Origin: an uncultured Bacteroidia bacterium
GTDB taxonomy: Bacteria; Bacteroidota; Bacteroidia; Bacteroidales; UBA932
DNA length: 38,451 nt
NCBI GenBank assembly: GCA_902780455.1
Contig: CACZFO010000031.1
Location: 1-38,451 of the forward strand
Direction: 5' to 3'
Below are positions 23,303 through 31,658 of the stretch, piece by piece (the stretch's first letter is position 1; every line of letters begins with the position of its first letter). The notes beneath the pieces are model-generated. The model made no database searches, had not been told where the DNA came from, and worked only from the letters and a program-made list of their open reading frames with translations. The translations under genes and the position numbers were made by a program.

Positions 23303-24273
23303 AGATACTTTTAACCGGAGCCGCAGGATTCATAGGCTCTCATACGGCTGTAGAACTGACAAGGAAAGGCCATGACGTGGTTGGGGTGGACAACATGAAC
23401 TCCTATTACGACCCCAGCCTGAAAAAAGCCAGGCTGGCCTATGTCAGGAAATGCGCCAGGAGCTCAAAGGGTACTTTCTCCTTTACCCAGAAAGACATCG
23501 CAGACCTGGAGGCAATGGACAGGATATTCAAGGCAGGCAAGTTTGACAAGGTGTGCAACCTTGCAGCCCAGGCTGGGGTCAGATACTCCTTTGAGAATCC
23601 ATCCAGCTACATCCACAGCAACATCATCGGCTTCTTCAACATACTGGAACTGTGCTGCAAATACAATGTAAAGCATCTGGTATATGCCAGTTCCTCAAGT
23701 GTCTACGGCAACAATGCCAAGGTTCCGTTCGAGGAGGAAGACCGCACGGACGATCCACAGAGCCTGTATGCCGCCACCAAGAAATCCAACGAACTGATGG
23801 CCCACGTCTACACCCACCAGAGAAACCTTCCGGCCACCGGACTGAGGTTCTTCACCGTATACGGCCCATGGGGAAGACCTGACATGGCCCCTTTCAAATT
23901 CATGAAGAAGGTGCTCGGCGATGAACCTATAGACGTTTACAACCGTGGAAACCTCAGCCGCGACTTCAGCTACATAGATGACATCGTCAAAGGAATCGTG
24001 GCCGTAATAGAAGGTCCGGCCAAGTCAAAGCATCCTGTCTACAACATCGGCAACAGCTCCCCCGTGCAGCTTATGGACTTCATCAGGACTATTGAAAAGA
24101 CAGCCGGAAAGAAAGCGAAAAAAGTGATGAAGGGAATGCAACGAGGCGATGTTTACACTACATTTGCATCCACTTTGCATCTGGAAGAAGACTATGCCTT
24201 CCGCCCCGGCACTCCACTTGAAAAAGGCATCGCCGAGTTCTACAACTGGTACAAAGATTTTTACAAAATATAG
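23299..24273 (+). CDS. NAD-dependent UDP-sugar epimerase, UDP-glucuronate 4-epimerase-like
   Basis: 324 residues of the short-chain dehydrogenase/extended epimerase family. The NAD-binding GxxGxxG (TGAAGFIGSH) is at residues 6-15, and the catalytic Tyr157 and Lys161 are in YAATKKSNE after SSSSVYGNN. The pieces LAAQAGVRYSFENP, RFFTVYGPWGRPDMA and RDFSYIDDIVKGI are those of UDP-glucuronate 4-epimerases (CapI/LpsL type), which interconvert UDP-glucuronate and UDP-galacturonate. Exact substrate is inferred from these motifs. It overlaps the ArnT-like gene by four bases and ends 58 bases before alr. Confidence 0.87.
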   Translation: MKILLTGAAGFIGSHTAVELTRKGHDVVGVDNMNSYYDPSLKKARLAYVRKCARSSKGTFSFTQKDIADLEAMDRIFKAGKFDKVCNLAAQAGVRYSFENPSSYIHSNIIGFFNILELCCKYNVKHLVYASSSSVYGNNAKVPFEEEDRTDDPQSLYAATKKSNELMAHVYTHQRNLPATGLRFFTVYGPWGRPDMAPFKFMKKVLGDEPIDVYNRGNLSRDFSYIDDIVKGIVAVIEGPAKSKHPVYNIGNSSPVQLMDFIRTIEKTAGKKAKKVMKGMQRGDVYTTFASTLHLEEDYAFRPGTPLEKGIAEFYNWYKDFYKI

Positions 24274-24331
24274 TAAGGCCTGCAAATACCTTAAAGATAT
24301 TCCTACAGGTAAAGAAAAGAGAATTCTTAAA

Positions 24332-25438
24332 ATGGAAAAAGAGACATTTGCACAGATGGAGATAAGCACCAAGGCGGCTCTCCATAACTTCAAGTATTTC
24401 AGAAGCTACCTCAAGAAGGAAACCAAGCTTCTGATCCTCATCAAAGCCAACTCCTACGGACACGGTGCCGTTGATTTTGCAAAACTGATGGAAAAGGCCG
24501 GGGCAGACTACTTTGCAGTTGCCCATCCGGTTGAAGGCATAGAGCTCAGGCAGGGCGGTATCAAGAACCCTATAATAGTCCTGACCACCGGAACGGACTA
24601 CTACAAGGAGATAATCGAGAACGGCCTGGAGCCAGGCATCCCTAACCTCTACTCGCTCAAGAAGTTTGACGCAGTTGTAAAGAAGATGGGCGTTGACGTT
24701 TATCCTGTGCATATAAAACTTGATACCGGCATGCACCGCCTGGGCTTCATGGAAAAGGAGCTTCCTGAACTTCTCAAGTTCCTCAAGGCCCATAAGGAAA
24801 TCAAGGTCCAGAGCATCTACTCACACCTTGCAGCTTCTGACGAAAAGAAATGGGACAAGTTCACCCTCGGACAGATTGCCCTGTACGACAAGATGGCTCC
24901 GCAGATCGACGAGGCTATCGGATACCACCCTATCCACCATATACTCAACTCCGCCGGAATCGAGCGCTTCTCCAAGTACCAGAAAGACATGGTAAGGCTC
25001 GGCATCGGCATCTACGGAGTAAGTGCTGTAAACCAGAAGAATGTGATGCCTGTTGCAAGCCTGAAGTGCCGCATACTCCAGATAAAGGAACTCACCCCTG
25101 AAGACGGTACAGTAGGCTACGGCCGCCACGGCAAGATCACCCGTCCTTCAAAGATTGCCACCCTGCCTCTTGGCTATGCAGACGGAATAAACCGCCACTT
25201 CGGAAGAGGAGCCACCAAGTTCTGCGTCAACGGCAAGTTGGTTCCTACCATCGGAAACATCTGCATGGACATGTGCATGATAGACGTAACCGACGTAAAG
25301 GATGTTAAGGTTGGAGACATCGTTACCATCTTCGGCGACAAACCGACCGCAATAGACCAGGCCAAGGTTCTTGACACCATACCTTACGAGGTTTACACCT
25401 CCATTGCAAAACGCGTAAAGAGAGTGGTGGTAAGGTAA
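24332..25438 (+). CDS. alr: Alanine racemase
   Basis: Makes D-alanine for peptidoglycan with PLP. 368 residues, normal for the family. The PLP lysine is Lys38 in LILIKANSYGHG, the domain-two catalytic Tyr is in TVGYGRHGK, and IKLDTGMHRLGF, GIGIYGVS and GNICMDMCMIDVT are all present. The start is the ATG at 24332, since a longer in-frame opening from 24149 only overlaps the end of the epimerase gene in another frame. No fusion to MurF is present, unlike in some Bacteroidota. Confidence 0.96.
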   Translation: MEKETFAQMEISTKAALHNFKYFRSYLKKETKLLILIKANSYGHGAVDFAKLMEKAGADYFAVAHPVEGIELRQGGIKNPIIVLTTGTDYYKEIIENGLEPGIPNLYSLKKFDAVVKKMGVDVYPVHIKLDTGMHRLGFMEKELPELLKFLKAHKEIKVQSIYSHLAASDEKKWDKFTLGQIALYDKMAPQIDEAIGYHPIHHILNSAGIERFSKYQKDMVRLGIGIYGVSAVNQKNVMPVASLKCRILQIKELTPEDGTVGYGRHGKITRPSKIATLPLGYADGINRHFGRGATKFCVNGKLVPTIGNICMDMCMIDVTDVKDVKVGDIVTIFGDKPTAIDQAKVLDTIPYEVYTSIAKRVKRVVVR

Positions 25439-25485
25439 GCTGCAACGCAATTAAGTTGCATAATAACAAATGAAATCAGTTTATT

Positions 25486-26103
25486 ATGGCTAGAACAAGA
25501 CTTATATCTTTTCCAAGGCGAATCCTGACATGCCTTGTCTTTTCCCTGCTTCTGTTTGGAGCAACAAGACTATCAGCTCAGGACAAGAGAGATTTTACAC
25601 CTCAGCGATATTTCGAAGTTGGAGGAGAATATGCTTTCTGTCTAAGCAACGACTGGAACGGAAAGGCCGGAGCCTATTTCATCATTGGCAAGCAGCGGTC
25701 AGCTAAAACCTCCATAGGAGTGGGTATCGGATTTGATTATTATCGCGATAAAGATGGTGATGTCAAAGTTGGAATTGGAGATGCAACTGGCACCGTTCAT
25801 GAGAAAACATTCAAAAAAGACAGATACAATGTTCCAGTTTTCGCTGATTTCAGATTCAACTTCTCTCAAGGCAAAGATCCATTTTATCTCAACTTGAGAG
25901 CAGGTGCTACATTGGGGTTCTCTGACAGCGATCTTGAAGATGGAGGCATAGTGGCAAGTGCAGGCATAGGAAAGGCTTTCAATGCCGGAGGCGTAACCAT
26001 ATCACCGTATGTGCGAGCTGATGTAGGGACACTGTTTGCTGGAGGTGGTGCCGGAGCATGGATAGAACCGCTGATTGCCCTTGGAGTAAACTTCAGGTTC
26101 TAA
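25486..26103 (+). CDS. Outer-membrane beta-barrel protein
   Basis: 205 residues. A basic N-terminus and hydrophobic core form a signal peptide ending RLSAQ-D. The rest alternates in short strands (YFEVGGEYAF, SIGVGIGFDYY, VPVFADFRFNF, FYLNLRAGATLGF, ISPYVRADVG) and ends in Phe (GVNFRF), the pattern of small eight-stranded barrels found widely in this phylum. Function is unknown. A small stem TGCAAC/GTTGCA at 25441-25460 separates it from alr. It is convergent with holA. Confidence 0.75.
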   Translation: MARTRLISFPRRILTCLVFSLLLFGATRLSAQDKRDFTPQRYFEVGGEYAFCLSNDWNGKAGAYFIIGKQRSAKTSIGVGIGFDYYRDKDGDVKVGIGDATGTVHEKTFKKDRYNVPVFADFRFNFSQGKDPFYLNLRAGATLGFSDSDLEDGGIVASAGIGKAFNAGGVTISPYVRADVGTLFAGGGAGAWIEPLIALGVNFRF

Positions 26104-26119
26104 GCTGTTAAAGATACAT

Positions 26120-27163
26120 CTACAGCACAAAGATCTTTGTAAGCAAGGCGTTCAGGAGAGCCCCGTCTGTGGAGTTGCCGCCATAATTGCTCTTGGACTT
26201 GAGGTCAGTGTCCTTGATCTGGGAGATTACGCCCATAGTCTTTTTCAACGGGAAGTTTCTGGCGGCAGTCTGGTATTCCCGCACCCTCTGGGTTCCGAAG
26301 ACTCCGGCCTTCTGGCAGGCGGAGTAGAAGTCTCTTTCTCCGGCACTAAGTTCAGCCTCAACCGTCAGAAGCTGGTTGAAATAGAAGAACATTGCGCCCA
26401 GAGTAGCCTGAATCGGGTATTTCTTGGAGTTGGAAGCAAACACCTCGGCAATGGAAAAGGCCCTCAGGATGTTCCTTTCCCCTATCTCCTTGCACAGTTC
26501 GAACGGGTTGTAGTCTCTGGAAACGCCGATGTTGATTTCAACGTCCCTGACCCTTATGACCGTGCCGTCCGTACCCTTGATGAGCTTGTCTATCTCAAGA
26601 GCTATTTTCCTCAGCGACACTCCAGCACTCTGTGCCAGGAGCTGGGCTGCGTCAGGCTCAATGCTGTAGCCGAGTTCCTGCACGTGGCCGGTGATCCACT
26701 GCGGAACCTTCCATTCGTCAAGGGGAACGGACTCCAGGACCTCAGCCTTGTCTTTGAGGCTCTTGTAGAAACCGGTACGCTTGTCGAGGTTCTTGCCCGT
26801 AAAAGACAGGACCAGGATGGTGTCCGGGGCAGGAACCTTCAGGTAATACTCAAAAGGCTGAAGAGAGGATAGCTGCTGCGCCTCCTTGACGATGATTAGC
26901 TGGTAAGGGCTTGCCACGGGGTATCTCCTGCACAGGCACACTATCTGTCCGGCATCTGTCTCGTTGCCGTAAACCACGCTCAGATTGAAGTCTTTCTGGC
27001 TCTCGTCCAGAACGGTGGAATTGAGAGCATCTATGATCACATCCGAATAATACGGCTCTTCTCCAGCCAGCACATAGATGCCGGCAAACTTCCTTGCACG
27101 TATGTTGTCCATTATCTGCTGGAACTTCCTTACGCTTGCTTCCTTGTCTACTTTCTGTGCCAT
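26120..27163 (-). CDS. holA: DNA polymerase III subunit delta
   Basis: Opens the beta clamp as part of the clamp loader. 347 residues with the family's layout: an N-terminal RecA-like part with YVLAGEEPYYSDVIIDAL, the VKEAQQL strand, VLSFTGKNLDKRTGFYKSL, then a lid (LAQSAGVSLRKIALEIDKL) and a C-terminal helical collar (about 215-345). It is divergent from the nuclease-like/CCA fusion gene with overlapping promoters. Confidence 0.92.
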   Translation of the reverse strand: MAQKVDKEASVRKFQQIMDNIRARKFAGIYVLAGEEPYYSDVIIDALNSTVLDESQKDFNLSVVYGNETDAGQIVCLCRRYPVASPYQLIIVKEAQQLSSLQPFEYYLKVPAPDTILVLSFTGKNLDKRTGFYKSLKDKAEVLESVPLDEWKVPQWITGHVQELGYSIEPDAAQLLAQSAGVSLRKIALEIDKLIKGTDGTVIRVRDVEINIGVSRDYNPFELCKEIGERNILRAFSIAEVFASNSKKYPIQATLGAMFFYFNQLLTVEAELSAGERDFYSACQKAGVFGTQRVREYQTAARNFPLKKTMGVISQIKDTDLKSKSNYGGNSTDGALLNALLTKIFVL

Positions 27164-27188
27164 AAAACGGACTGTGTTATTGTATCTC

Positions 27189-27196
27189 CAAATTTA
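27189..27196 (-). promoter_or_regulatory. Putative -7 promoter box of holA
   Basis: Minus-strand TAAATTTG matches TAnnTTTG and gives a leader of about 20 bases. Confidence 0.5.
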
Positions 27197-27209
27197 GCTC
27201 TTTTTTTCC

Positions 27210-27217
27210 TATATTTG
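27210..27217 (+). promoter_or_regulatory. Putative -7 promoter box of the nuclease-like/CCA fusion gene
   Basis: TATATTTG matches TAnnTTTG and ends six bases before the ATG at 27224, the same spacing as at the GT2 gene. It implies a nearly leaderless mRNA. Confidence 0.58.
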
Positions 27218-27223
27218 TGTGTT

Positions 27224-29050
27224 ATGGAGGAGATTTTTGATCCGCTCAGAAAGAAACGCGTCGCCCTTACACCGGAGGAGGAGGTGCGCCAGCATTTCAT
27301 CCGCTATCTCAACGAAAAGCGAGGGTGGCCGCTGCACATGATGGGAAGCGAGACTGAGATTTCTCTTGGCGGCGTAAAGCTCAGATGCGACATTGTCTGT
27401 TACGGCAAAGACCTCTCTCCCAAGATGATAGTTGAGTGCAAGAGACCTTCTGTAAAGATAACTGCCAGAACTTTTGAGCAAATATGGCACTATGCCCTGA
27501 TACTCAAGGTCGAGTACATCGTAGCCACAAACGGGAAGGAAACTTTTGCCTGCAGGTATGACCGGCAGAAGAAGCAGTATGTATTCATCAGCGACGTGCC
27601 GGCCTACTCCGAAGAAAAGGAAGAACAGATGACATCGGGAAACGACATATTTCTGAAGGACGAGATATTCCGGATAATATCCGAAACCGCTGCGGAGCAC
27701 GGGGTAAGAGCCTTTGTAATAGGAGGCTTCGTGCGCGACTGCTTTTTGCAGCGGCCCCGCAACGACATAGACATCGTGGTTGAAGGAAGCGGTATAGAGA
27801 TAGCCGATGCCGTCGGCCGGAAAATCCACAGCAAGGTTTCTGTATTCAAGAACTTTGGCACCGCCATGTTCAGGTGGAACGGCATTGAGATAGAATTCGT
27901 AGGCGCACGCAAGGAGTCTTACAACCGCAATTCCCGCAAACCGATCGTTGAGGACGGAACGCTGGAGGATGACCAGAAACGCCGCGACTTTACCGTTAAC
28001 GCCCTGGCATTCAGCCTGCAGAAAGAAGACTTCGGCAACCTTGTAGATCCGTTCGGAGGAGTTGCAGACCTTCAGAAAGGCCTGCTGAGGACTCCGCTGG
28101 ATCCGGACGTAACCTACTCCGACGATCCCCTCAGGATGATAAGGGCGATAAGGTTTGCAACCCAGCTCCACTTTACCATCGTACCTGAATCACTGGAGAG
28201 CATAAGGAGGAACCGCAAGAGGCTGGATATTCTCAGCAGGGAGAGGATCGCCGAGGAAATGAACAAGATACTGCTTGCAGACAAGCCTTCCATAGGCCTG
28301 AACCTTCTTGAGGAAACCGGCCTGCTGGAAGAATTCCTGCCACAGATTTCTGCCCTCAAGGGCGTTGAAACCATGGAAGGAAGAGGTCACAAGGAGAATT
28401 TTGCCCACACCCTCCAGGTGGTTGACAACATTGCCCCTCACACAGACAACCTGTGGCTCAGGTGGGCGGCTCTGCTTCACGATATCGGAAAGCCGGCAAC
28501 CAAGAAATATGAACCAGGCACCGGATGGACTTTCCACGGCCACGACTTCATAGGCTCCAAGATGGTTCCGGTGGTTTTCAAGCAGCTGAAGATGCCCCTG
28601 AACGAGAAGATGAAATACGTTCAGAAACTGGTAGCACTGCATCTGAGACCGATTGCCCTGGTGGAAGACATAGTCACCGATTCTGCCGTAAGGAGGCTCC
28701 TGTTTGATGCCGGAGACGACATAGACGACCTGATGACCCTCTGCGAGGCCGACATCACCTCAAAGAACGAGGCCAAGGTCCGCAGGATCAAGGCCAACTT
28801 CCTCAACGTAAGGCAGAAGCTGGTTGAGGTTGAGGCCAAGGATGCCATCCGCAACTTCAAGAACCCTATAACCGGAGAGTTGGTAATGGAATACTACGGC
28901 ATAGGACCTTGCAACCTGATCGGGCAGATAAAGGACTTTGTAAAGGAATCAATACTGGACGGAAAGATAGAGAACAACTTTGACCAGGCTTTTGAACTGA
29001 TGAAGGTCAAGGGAGCTGAACTGGGCCTGACTCACAAAGAAACAACGTAA
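27224..29050 (+). CDS. cca: Fusion: PD-(D/E)XK HsdR-N-like domain plus CCA tRNA nucleotidyltransferase with HD domain
   Basis: 608 residues in one uninterrupted frame. Residues 1 to about 125 match the HSDR_N_2 domain (PF13588): EEEVRQHFIRYL, then Asp in KLRCDIV and VECKRPS near residues 55 and 69-75, which give the D...ExK pattern of a PD-(D/E)XK nuclease fold. From about residue 136 the sequence is a whole CCA-adding enzyme: GGFVRDCFLQRPRNDIDIVV near 167, KRRDFTVNALAF, DPLRMIRAIRFATQL, and an HD domain with LLHDIGKP near 417. The CCA part alone has 473 residues, the normal size, so two complete proteins are joined. An in-frame ATG at 27629, preceded by AAGGAAGAAC, could still start a free CCA enzyme. 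The start at 27224 is preferred over a TTG at 27215 that lies in the promoter box. The CCA part repairs or adds the 3' CCA of tRNA; the role of the front domain is unknown. Confidence 0.88.
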   Translation: MEEIFDPLRKKRVALTPEEEVRQHFIRYLNEKRGWPLHMMGSETEISLGGVKLRCDIVCYGKDLSPKMIVECKRPSVKITARTFEQIWHYALILKVEYIVATNGKETFACRYDRQKKQYVFISDVPAYSEEKEEQMTSGNDIFLKDEIFRIISETAAEHGVRAFVIGGFVRDCFLQRPRNDIDIVVEGSGIEIADAVGRKIHSKVSVFKNFGTAMFRWNGIEIEFVGARKESYNRNSRKPIVEDGTLEDDQKRRDFTVNALAFSLQKEDFGNLVDPFGGVADLQKGLLRTPLDPDVTYSDDPLRMIRAIRFATQLHFTIVPESLESIRRNRKRLDILSRERIAEEMNKILLADKPSIGLNLLEETGLLEEFLPQISALKGVETMEGRGHKENFAHTLQVVDNIAPHTDNLWLRWAALLHDIGKPATKKYEPGTGWTFHGHDFIGSKMVPVVFKQLKMPLNEKMKYVQKLVALHLRPIALVEDIVTDSAVRRLLFDAGDDIDDLMTLCEADITSKNEAKVRRIKANFLNVRQKLVEVEAKDAIRNFKNPITGELVMEYYGIGPCNLIGQIKDFVKESILDGKIENNFDQAFELMKVKGAELGLTHKETT

Positions 29051-29051
29051 T

Positions 29052-29630
29052 ATGAAAAGGATCTTTCTAATCATTGCAGCTGTCATCCTGGCTTTATCCT
29101 CAGCGATGGCACAGGACACCACTTCCACCCAAACCCGCAAACCTCAGCAGGAACACCGCCAGCCACCTAAGAGAATGACTCCCAAGGAAAGGGCTCAGAT
29201 GCAGTCAGACCACCTCAAAGACAGTCTCCAGCTCACTGATGACCAGTACAAGAAAGTCTACAAGGCCATTCTCAACAGAGAAAAGGAAGTAGAAAACATG
29301 ATGCCTCAGGGAAGACCGGGCGGCATGAGAGGAAGAATGAGACCTGGCGGAATGGGAGGCGGAATGAGGGGCGGCGCACCGCAGGTGGCAAGAGTCAGTA
29401 CCGGAATGAACAGCACCCAGGAACAGATGAAAGCATCCCGGGAAAGATGCGACAAGAAAATCAAGAAAGCCCTGACAGAAGAACAGTACGCCAAGTATCA
29501 GGTGATTGAGGCCAGGAGGCTGAAACAGCAGCAGGAAATGATGCAGAGAATGAGAAACAGTAACCGCCATGGCGGCCAGAGACCCGGAGAGCAAAGACCA
29601 GGCGGACAAAAACCAACTCAGCAGAATTAA
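29052..29630 (+). CDS. DUF4890-like secreted protein with LTxxQ-type motifs
   Basis: 192 residues with a signal peptide (MKRIFLIIAAVILALSSAMAQ). Two helical motifs resemble the LTxxQ repeats of Spy/CpxP-like proteins: LQLTDDQYKKVYKA near residue 58 and ALTEEQYAKYQVIEARR near 147. Between them is a Gly/Arg/Met-rich stretch (GGMRGRMRPGGMGGGMRGG), and the C-terminus is basic and Gly/Gln-rich. It fits DUF4890, a Bacteroidota periplasmic family; a Spy-like chaperone or stress role is inference. It begins one base after the stop of the CCA fusion gene. Confidence 0.75.
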   Translation: MKRIFLIIAAVILALSSAMAQDTTSTQTRKPQQEHRQPPKRMTPKERAQMQSDHLKDSLQLTDDQYKKVYKAILNREKEVENMMPQGRPGGMRGRMRPGGMGGGMRGGAPQVARVSTGMNSTQEQMKASRERCDKKIKKALTEEQYAKYQVIEARRLKQQQEMMQRMRNSNRHGGQRPGEQRPGGQKPTQQN

Positions 29631-29636
29631 AGAAAA

Positions 29637-30203
29637 ATGAAGTTACTTACAGCAGCAATGGCTACCGCCGTGATTGTCCTGGGGTGCGTAATTCAATCCG
29701 CAGCCCAGAAGCCGGACATGGAGAAAGCCTCCAGAAAAGTCCATTACACGGGAACATTCCCAAAGAGCACATCGTACATCGTGATTTCAAAGAAAGAATT
29801 CAAGCTCTTTGTCTATGCCAAGGTCAAAGGAGAGAAAACCCTCATCGCCGAGTACCCCGTATGCGTTGGTAAGAATACCGGCAACAAGCAGAAGAAAGGA
29901 GACATGAGAACTCCCGAATCGCCCGAGGGAAAGCCTTTCAAGATTTCCCAGATCCAACCCAGCGGATATTGGAAGCATGATTTCGGCGACGGAAGGGGCA
30001 GCATTCTCTCATACGGCAAGTGGTTCCTCAGGCTCAACACATACAAGTGGAGCGGCATAGGAATCCACGGCAGCACAAACAATGAGGACAGCGTGCCAGG
30101 AAGAGGCAGCGAGGGATGCATCCGCCTGCTGGACCAGGACATAATCCACCTCAAGGAAAACTATGCCTGGGTTGGGATGCCGGTGACCATCCTCCCCGAT
30201 TAG
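29637..30203 (+). CDS. L,D-transpeptidase (YkuD family)
   Basis: 188 residues with an N-terminal export signal; it holds both an SPase I-like end (SAAQ) and an LGC that could be a lipobox, so I leave the type open. The YkuD catalytic block is clear: GIGIHGSTNN, then GSEGCIRLLDQD with the nucleophile Cys near residue 161. KEFKLFVYAK near residue 52 is the first strand. The family forms 3-3 peptidoglycan cross-links or attaches proteins to the wall. It lies six bases after the DUF4890 gene. Confidence 0.9.
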   Translation: MKLLTAAMATAVIVLGCVIQSAAQKPDMEKASRKVHYTGTFPKSTSYIVISKKEFKLFVYAKVKGEKTLIAEYPVCVGKNTGNKQKKGDMRTPESPEGKPFKISQIQPSGYWKHDFGDGRGSILSYGKWFLRLNTYKWSGIGIHGSTNNEDSVPGRGSEGCIRLLDQDIIHLKENYAWVGMPVTILPD

Positions 30204-30238
30204 CACACGTGGAACGCGGGACCGCTCGCGGTCTTACA

Positions 30239-30269
30239 TTTGTTCAAGATTGTTTTTTTAGTAACTTTG
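30239..30269 (+). promoter_or_regulatory. Promoter of the aldo/keto reductase-copA operon
   Basis: TTTG (30239-30242), a 19-base spacer and TAACTTTG (30262-30269) form a textbook Bacteroidota promoter. A short GC stem (30220-30233) lies just upstream and may end the previous transcript, though it lacks a T-run. Confidence 0.75.
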
Positions 30270-30283
30270 GGCATACAAAACAT

Positions 30284-30304
30284 AGGTCCTGAAAAGGTCC
30301 TGAA
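30284..30304 (+). repeat. Two 10-bp direct repeats in the reductase leader
   Basis: AGGTCCTGAA occurs at 30284-30293 and again at 30295-30304, an 11-bp period (about one helical turn), 15-35 bases after the -7 box. It could be a regulator site in the 5' leader; no regulator is known. Confidence 0.5.
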
Positions 30305-30333
30305 ACAAGTAAACCAAACACATATTCTCAGAT

Positions 30334-31656
30334 ATGGCAGACAGCAAGGACATAAGCCGCAGGAAGGCGCTTAAGATTTTCGGACTTGGGGCAGCAGCCC
30401 TGGCAGCAAGTGCAATGGATTTCAAGAACAATCCTTTCATGGACAATCTCCAGGCAAAGGCCCTTGAAGGGCAGATAACTCCGGTAGACAGGAGGAAGAA
30501 CGTCAAGAACGGAGACCTTGTTTCAATGATAGGTTTCGGCTGCATGAGATTCCCTACCAACGGTCCTGGCCGCAACGCTCCCGTAGATGAGGCCAAGGTT
30601 CAGGAGCTTGTAGATTACGCATACGCACACGGCATCAATTACTATGACACCGCATACGTATACCACGGCGGAAAGAGCGAGGGCATAATAGGACGTGCCC
30701 TCAAGAAATATCCGAGAAACTCATACTTCCTGGCAGACAAGATGCCGGGCTACATGGTCAGGCAGAAGGAAGATGTTGAAAAGTTCTTTGAGGAGCAGCT
30801 CAAGAGGTGCGGAACAGACTATTTCGACTATTACCTGCTCCACTCCATTTCAGACATAAAGTCTTATGACAAGGTCTACGAGGAGATGGGCGGCTACGCC
30901 TACCTTGCCGAGCAGAAGAAGAAAGGACGGATCAAGAACCTGGGATTCTCCTTCCACTCAGACCGCAAGTGCTGGGAGCACATCATTGACCTGCATCCGT
31001 GGGACTTTGTCCAGATCCAGCTGAACTACATAGACTGGAAAGAAGACGGGGAATACCTCTACAATTCACTGGCCGAGAGAAAGATTCCTGCAGTAATCAT
31101 GGAACCGCTCCTTGGCGGAAGACTGGCTTCTCTTTCAGAGCCTGCAAACAAGATCCTGAAGGCTAAGAATCCAGACAGCACCATTGCTTCCTGGGCTTTC
31201 AGGTATCTGGGCTCCCTCCCTGGAGTACTGGTATCGCTGAGCGGAATGACCTACATGGAACATCTTGTAGACAATGTAAAGACTTTCACAAACTTCAAGC
31301 CTCTCACCCTGGAAGAGCAGACAACCCTCCAGAGAGCCATCCTGGAATACCAGAGCTACAAGAGAATCAACTGTACGGCCTGCCGCTACTGCATGCCTTG
31401 CCCGTTTGAGGTTGAGATCCCGTCTGTCTTTGCCACATACAACAAGTTTGTGATGAACGGCACCGTTCCTAACAAGGACAGCCAGAGCCCTGAGGACTAC
31501 GCCAGGAACAAGGCAGCCTTTGCCGATGCCTTCCGTAAGGAATTTGCATCCGGCGGAGGTCCTGAGCAGTGTGCAAGCTGCCAGGAATGTCTCTCAAAGT
31601 GCCCTCAGCATCTGCCTATCCCTGAACTCATGGAAAAGATCAGCAGCGAATTCTAA
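30334..31656 (+). CDS. Aldo/keto reductase with C-terminal ferredoxin-type Fe-S region and twin-Arg leader
   Basis: 440 residues. The N-terminus [20 protein letters not shown] looks like a Tat leader with RR, so it may be exported folded. Residues about 60-330 are the aldo/keto reductase barrel: [17 protein letters not shown] (catalytic Asp and Tyr), FLADKMPG (Lys), YYLLHS (His). The C-terminus has two Cys clusters, [12 protein letters not shown] near 349 and [18 protein letters not shown] near 412, enough for two 4Fe-4S centres. Such fused oxidoreductases are common in anaerobes, with substrate unknown. It has its own good promoter, and copA begins two bases after its stop. Confidence 0.9.
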   Translation: MADSKDISRRKALKIFGLGAAALAASAMDFKNNPFMDNLQAKALEGQITPVDRRKNVKNGDLVSMIGFGCMRFPTNGPGRNAPVDEAKVQELVDYAYAHGINYYDTAYVYHGGKSEGIIGRALKKYPRNSYFLADKMPGYMVRQKEDVEKFFEEQLKRCGTDYFDYYLLHSISDIKSYDKVYEEMGGYAYLAEQKKKGRIKNLGFSFHSDRKCWEHIIDLHPWDFVQIQLNYIDWKEDGEYLYNSLAERKIPAVIMEPLLGGRLASLSEPANKILKAKNPDSTIASWAFRYLGSLPGVLVSLSGMTYMEHLVDNVKTFTNFKPLTLEEQTTLQRAILEYQSYKRINCTACRYCMPCPFEVEIPSVFATYNKFVMNGTVPNKDSQSPEDYARNKAAFADAFRKEFASGGGPEQCASCQECLSKCPQHLPIPELMEKISSEF

Positions 31657-31658
31657 TT

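Noticed and set aside
26127..26140. 14-bp palindrome ACAAAGATCTTTGT as an operator
   Set aside because: It lies inside the last codons of holA, far from any promoter seen; single occurrence.
27224..27630. A type I restriction system
   Set aside because: Only the small HsdR-N-like domain is present; there is no helicase, HsdM or HsdS, and it is joined to a CCA enzyme.
30220..30233. Rho-independent terminator after the L,D-transpeptidase gene
   Set aside because: The GC stem is short (GACCGC/GCGGTC) and no T-run follows.
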